Source: Prunus persica | Lineage: Eukaryota; Streptophyta; Magnoliopsida; Rosales; Rosaceae | Reading direction: 5' to 3' | DNA length: 64,000 bases | NCBI RefSeq assembly: GCF_000346465.2 | Contig: NC_034009.1 | Span: 8,093,251-8,157,250, forward strand | Shown here: piece after piece, positions 58,933-64,000 of the stretch | Position numbering within the stretch: the stretch's first letter is position 1 | Layout: every line of letters starts with the position of its first letter | Program-made: the position numbers and the translations under genes | The notes under the pieces: generated by a model | The model's input: the letters and a program-made list of their open reading frames with translations, nothing else | Told to the model about the DNA's origin: nothing | The model's database searches: none

Positions 58933-61900
58933 ATGGTGCATATGATGAAATCTGGAGATCTCCAAACGACGCCGTGTACGGAAAAGGTGCCGGTGAAGTT
59001 GGAGATGGAGGACGCTTTGGAGGACGAGCATGGCCCGCTCAACAAGCGTCCCAAACCCTCCCCTGCTTTTCAAGAGGTTCGGTTTGCGGTCCTTTTCTTT
59101 CTGTTTCGTTTGGTTGCTGAGAAAATAGTTAGGAAAGAAAAATTACCTAATACTTAATTGGATACAGCTTATTTCCGTATTAAATCTTTCTTGCTTTTGT
59201 CATTTCCTTATGGAATCTGGACCAGCTTGAAATTTTTTCTGTTTTTTGATTTTGCATGTATTTATTCGATGAGAAATTGCGGTTCGGAGAAATGAAGATT
59301 TAATCTTTTTGTTTTTTCATGTGATTGTCAATAGCTTAGTAGATCTTTGGATTTTGTGTCCTAACTCAAGATTGAAAATGTTTCTGAAGACATACAAATT
59401 TTTGGTTTGTTTGGTTTGAGGAGGGGTATAAATTTGTGATCTTGTATGTACTTATTTATTAAGTTAATTAAGATCTCGCTTCCATCACATGGGATATTAT
59501 TAACATACAAATTTGAGCTCCCTTAGATTAGGTGTGTTCTCTTAACTTTTGGTGTTGCCTGTTCTGGCACTGGGTTGGAATAATTAGGAATTCGGCTTGT
59601 TTTGAACTACAATTATTTTGGAATTTCATTTGTTGAAATGTTGGATTGTTTTACTTGGGCATAACTTTGAATTTGATTATTTTTTGAAATGTTCTCTTAC
59701 TTTGTTTTGTTGATTGAGCTGCAGAGGAGTGTTGGGGATAATGCATTTGCTGTCCCACCTTCACAATACAATCCACTCGATGAGCCTAGCCCTTTGGGTT
59801 TGAGGCTAAGAAAGAGCCCATCTCTATTGGAGTTAATTCAAATGAAGCTCGCTCAGGGGGGTGCTTCTACAACTGGAGCTGTACAAAGTGAAAATGCCAG
59901 CTCTGCAGTTAAAAAAGAAAGTAAAGCAACTGCTGCAGTGGGTACTACGGATAAGCTCAAGGCTTCAAATTTTCCAGCTTCACTTTTAAGGATTGGGGGT
60001 TGGGAGGTATCTTCACTAGTTTTTAAGTTATTTATATTTTGATATTGTGAGTGAATATGTTTGGGCCAAAAGTTTCTAAAACTACTTTACTTGGTGGCAG
60101 TATAAATCAAGATATGAGGGAGATTTAGTGGCGAAGTGTTACTTTGCTAAGCATAAGCTTGTTTGGGAAGTTCTCGAAGGTGGTCTCAAGAGTAAAATAG
60201 AAATCCAGTGGTCAGATATTATGGCTCTCAAAGCAAATTGTCCGGATGATGGACCTGGTACTTTGACTGTTGTGGTAATGTCTATGTCTTTGCTTTCCTA
60301 TTTTGTCTTTTTTATGTTTGTATGTATGTTTCTCAACAAGATTATGTTGTGTCTACGTTTTCAACCTGGTGACCCCTTCTGTGTTGCAGCTGGCTAGACA
60401 ACCTCTTTTCTTCAGGGAGACTAACCCTCAGCCTAGAAAGCATACCTTATGGCAGGCAACAGCAGATTTTACTGATGGACAAGCGAGCATTCATAGGTAA
60501 AATCCGATTGGTGATTGCCATCCTTACTCTAACATTTCCTTTTAGAAAGAAAGCCTGAATATTAGTTTGACTGATTTTATTGTTAAGCTAAAAGTTTAGT
60601 ACCCTTTTTTCTTTTCTCTTGTCATGCATTTACAATCGTACTTTGTTTCTCCCCTGCTTCTAAAACTTTTTTAAAAAATGTATTTTTTTTGGGTCTCAGA
60701 TATGTTCTTTTTTCCGTCAGTGGTCTCAGCGATGTTGGTTATCTCATTTTTGGAGTAATTAGGGAAGACAAAGGAAATGGTTTCTTGGTGATATTCTTTA
60801 GTGTCTAATTGTTGAGTGCCATTGGCATTCGTTGGCTTTTTGTGTTTCTTTTTACCCCGTTTTCATTCATGTCTCAGGTTTTCCACCAATTATTGACAAA
60901 GAAACTATGTTTTCCCATATACTTGTTAAATTGTTAAGCTGGGAGATGTTGTAACTGAAAATACTCTATCTTGACATGGATTTTTAAATAATTAAATTGC
61001 AAGTTTGAGACATGTTGTGAAGAGACATTTGTTTTCAATCTGTTTGAAGCTGCATCAGCCGCATGTTCAGTTGATGCTGTGAGATTTATGCAAAAACTTT
61101 GGCATTGTGGTTTTATAGGCAACATTTTCTGCAATGTCCACAAGGACTGTTAAACAAACACTTTGAAAAGCTTATCCAGTGCGACACGCGGCTTTGTTTC
61201 TTAAGCCGACAGTCAGAAATTGTTTTGGAATCACCATGTTTTGAACCACGGTCTTCTGCTTTCGAAGATCCAGAATCCAAAGACCATGGTTTTGATCCAC
61301 TGGGAAATGGTAATGGTTCCTCCGTCTCTGGGTTCCAAGATGTAGCATCACCATCTGCCAGTCAATCATCGTCTTTGAAGATCGATCAGCAGGATACAGC
61401 TTCTATGGCATTGGAACATCAGTCCAGAGAAGCGCCTTCCCCCAGCTCAGGTATGATGAATGAACTTGGCATTAATTTCTAGCAAAATATTGATAAGGAT
61501 CACCCTTCGTTTTATTTGCTTCTCAATTTAATTGTTCTGCACCTCTTGTACCATGATGTTAAACAGCACCTGAGTTTTTATTTTTTATTTTTGACACTCG
61601 GAGATGGAAATCTAGACTTAAGTGGTACAATGGGCGGGCTTATTGGATGTCTTAAATAGTATACACATCGTCCTTTCTTAATTGACACTTTTAATTCACA
61701 AATTGTAGGATTCATAAGTATTAGATTTCCAGATTACCCCTTAAATCTCAAAGGAACTTGTTTGAAGAACGGAAACTCATGAGTAATAAGGCAGGGAGCA
61801 ACTCTTTTCGTGCTCACTTTCTCATCTATTTACAGGCTATAGTTTTTCATGAAAGTCTGGTTATTTGATTTGTTAGATGTATCGTTCAAATGATTGTCCA

Positions 61901-63165
61901 TATATTAATTTTTTATGTCTAGCGTATGCCATTAGAGGCATCAGCAGTCAAAGTAATTTGCATAGTAGATCCATTGCATGGCTATGAGTGCTACAATTAG
62001 CTGCGTGGCCAAATGATTACTGACACCAGTTAATTTTATTGCCAAATTTAAAGAGGTGTTCGGAAAACTTGTTTGTTGAGGACCTGCTTTTTGTTGAATG
62101 CAGCTTAATATTTTAATGTATCTTACTTTGTTGTTTATATTGTGAAATTCTTAAGCTTGTACAACTCCACACTTTGTATATTATCTGTCTTGCCTGTAAT
62201 TCCTGTGGACATTGTGTGAAGGTTAATAGAATCAGTATGATGTGTATAAAAGGACAATAACCAACTAAAACTTAGTTTGATATCTATATTTGAAATACCA
62301 AGACTTGGAAAAAGTTTTTCCTTTCGAGTTGTGAAGTTGTTTTTCATTCGAACATTGCTTTGAAATTTGGTTACAAACTGATTTGGTTTGTAAACCCTAA
62401 TTCAAGGATCATTATGTTATGTTCATCGAGTTTTGTTTTATAATATGTTTGTACTTTGAGGGGTATTAGTTTTCTTTTCAGATTTTAAGTATGACTAGAT
62501 GTGGCACTTACTGTTGCCCATTGATCACTGGATCACTGATTGACTTTCTCATATTAGTTATGGATGCTCGTGCAATTGAAGGAAATGGAAGTTCTGAAGC
62601 TGTTGATTCCAGGGGGCCCAAAAATCGTGTACAAATGAAAGTGCCTGGGCTTCATCCATCAATGTCGATGAGTGATCTTATGAGTCACATTGGGAACTGT
62701 ATTTCAGAACAAATGACTTCTGGAAATCCGTCTTCTGCTGACCAACAGTCAGAATACCAGGACATGCTCGAGGACATTGCCCAATACTTGCTCAGCGACA
62801 ATCAATTTACAGCAGCCTCGGATGAGAAATCCCTCATGTCAAGGGTCAATTCTCTTTGTTGCCTTCTGCAGAAGGACCCTGGTTCAGTTCAGAATATGGT
62901 TGATGGTGAAAGTAGTGGTGAAGGACAAGATGGTGGAAGTGATGCTCAGCTTAATCATACTCCTGATAATAAATCTGGAGCCAATACAAAGGATCCTGAA
63001 GATGATACGAAGGATGCTTCTGGTGGGAAGAAGGCAACAGGCATGTCAAGGAAAGACTCCTTTGGGGAACTGCTGTTTCATCTGCCTCGCATTGCCTCAC
63101 TTCCCTCACTTCCGAAAGTCTTGTTCAACATTTCAGAAGAAGATTGCGAGAGCCAAGCCAGATAG
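58933..63165 (+). CDS. Conserved plant nuclear protein, TRF-like type, 548 aa
   Basis: Six exons join in phase: 58933-59076, 59725-60006, 60101-60274, 60390-60496, 61119-61450, 62558-63165. The acidic start is followed by a basic LNKRPKPSP motif that could be a nuclear signal, then SPLGLRLRKSPSLLELIQMK. A conserved domain follows (about residues 140-270): YKSRYEGDLVAKCYFAKHKL, SKIEIQWSDIMALKANCPDD, LARQPLFFRETNPQPRKHTL and QHFLQCPQGLLNKHFEKLIQ. The C terminus is Ser/Asp-rich and low in structure. I recall this domain from plant proteins labelled TRF-like (TRFL8 type), but that name is from memory and the function is unknown. No Myb repeat is visible. An upstream acceptor at 62481 would give a stop at once, so 62558 is used. 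Confidence 0.8.
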
Positions 63166-64000
63166 ATGTCTTAGTTAACATTGCAGAAATCCGCAGCAAG
63201 CAAGCTGAATAGAGAACTTTTCTTCTCCCTCCCTCTCTCAACCCTGTCTTTCGCACATGTACCCGCGGTGAAAATATGGTGGCTGTTTAATGTTATTTGC
63301 TGTCACAAAGCTTATCTTGGGAAGTTTCGGGATTCGGAAATTTATATTGATGAAGAATCCTAAAATCTGCCCAATGTAAAAATCTACCGATTAGGTGTTG
63401 TGCGTAGTGTTGTACTCGTTTGCTCCCCTCCATGACCTATAAACAGCGTAAAATATGTTTCTGTCTGTAAATTCTGTTAACCAATTAAATGTCAATTAAG
63501 GTTTTGGCCGCCTTTGGTGCTTATTCAGTGTGTTTTCTTATGATTATCATATGATTATCCCGTGCGAACTGTGTTTGAGTTTATGGCTGCACCTAGGTTG
63601 GACCCTAGGTTGCCTATGTATCCCTTTCGAGGGATACCAAGCCACTCGTAATTCTTTGGAGAATTTTATTGGACTTTCAAGGAGTGAATGACCACTTGAA
63701 AGAATTTGTGGTGTGGGAAATATTTGTGGAATTTGGACACATGTGGTTGGACCAAGGATTCAATTTGTTTTTGTGCTTTTGCGGTTGCATCTAGATTGAG
63801 TATCTAAATTGCCTATGTACCCTTGGCGGGATCAAATTGAACGTAGTTCGAAAGATTTGAGATTTTTTGTGGTGGAGATTTGTAGTTTTTGGGGGTGAAC
63901 TTAGTTAGGGTAAAGTAGGAATTCTGTTTGGACTTGTACATGAGTACAACCACCACCACTCCCCACCACCACAACCACAACCACCGCCATCACAACCACA
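63166..64000 (+). other. 3' untranslated region and downstream DNA
   Basis: From the stop codon to about 63500 the sequence suits a 3' untranslated region (ACCAATTAAATGTCAATTAA near 63480). Past that, two related words (GGTTGCATCTAGATTGAG and GGCTGCACCTAGGTTGGA, about 63583 and 63783), each followed by GCCTATGTA(T/C)CC, mark a diverged duplication. The window ends in a CCACCA/CAACCA-rich simple repeat (about 63950-64000). No gene seen. Confidence 0.5.

Noticed and set aside
62482..62557. Earlier acceptor (TTTTCAG at 62475-62481) for the last exon of the TRF-like gene
   Set aside because: In phase it reads into a stop within six codons. The acceptor at 62557 keeps the frame open to 63165.

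Overview
The window is nuclear DNA from a dicot plant. Its genes have many introns with GT/AG borders, intergenic DNA is AT-rich, and there are long GA/CT microsatellites and many plant transposons. A woody rosid, possibly Rosaceae, would fit, but the species cannot be fixed from sequence alone. I rebuilt gene models by hand from splice sites and reading phase. Seven host genes are supported: a WRINKLED-type AP2 transcription factor (minus, 3473-5592, with the clade's 9-nt micro-exon), a heptahelical PAQR receptor HHP4-like (plus, 27865-29592), a 23-exon CLU-family gene TSS (minus, 30447-41893), a small membrane protein (minus, 48864-49338), nucleoporin NUP43 (plus, 49527-52425), plastid ribosomal protein bL35c (plus, 53391-55381) and a TRF-like nuclear protein (plus, 58933-63165).

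Layout. 1-2892 is the decayed 3' part of a Ty1/copia element with its 3' LTR. The AP2 gene follows, then gene-poor DNA to 8872. 8873-22334 is one CACTA (En/Spm) transposon, bounded to the base by matching CACTACTACAAAAA termini and a TCC target duplication. It carries an intact TNP2-type transposase, a second gene joining a transposase-associated region to a Ulp1-like protease (broken by one frameshift), and a captured fragment of the host proteasome gene RPN6. CGTCG/CGACG motifs fill its ends and also its introns. 22335-27290 is a transposon nest: a Mutator-type MITE carrying a second element in one arm, a hAT-type MITE, and a 5'-truncated L1-type LINE with a 14-bp target duplication. The HHP4 and TSS genes are convergent. 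42000-48850 has no gene and holds MITEs, a GTG satellite, two old copies of a larger repeat and a 96-bp CT tract. From 48864 to the end are four more genes, interrupted by a Pack-MULE (55680-56998) that captured part of a calcium-dependent mitochondrial carrier gene.

The host genes are unrelated housekeeping and regulatory genes with no sign of a shared pathway. The small membrane protein gene and NUP43 are head to head, 188 bp apart, and may share a promoter. The most distinctive content is the transposon layer: two DNA transposons of different superfamilies have each picked up a coding fragment of a host gene, the CACTA element has its terminal motif spread through its own introns, and a hairpin inside it sits between long direct repeats.
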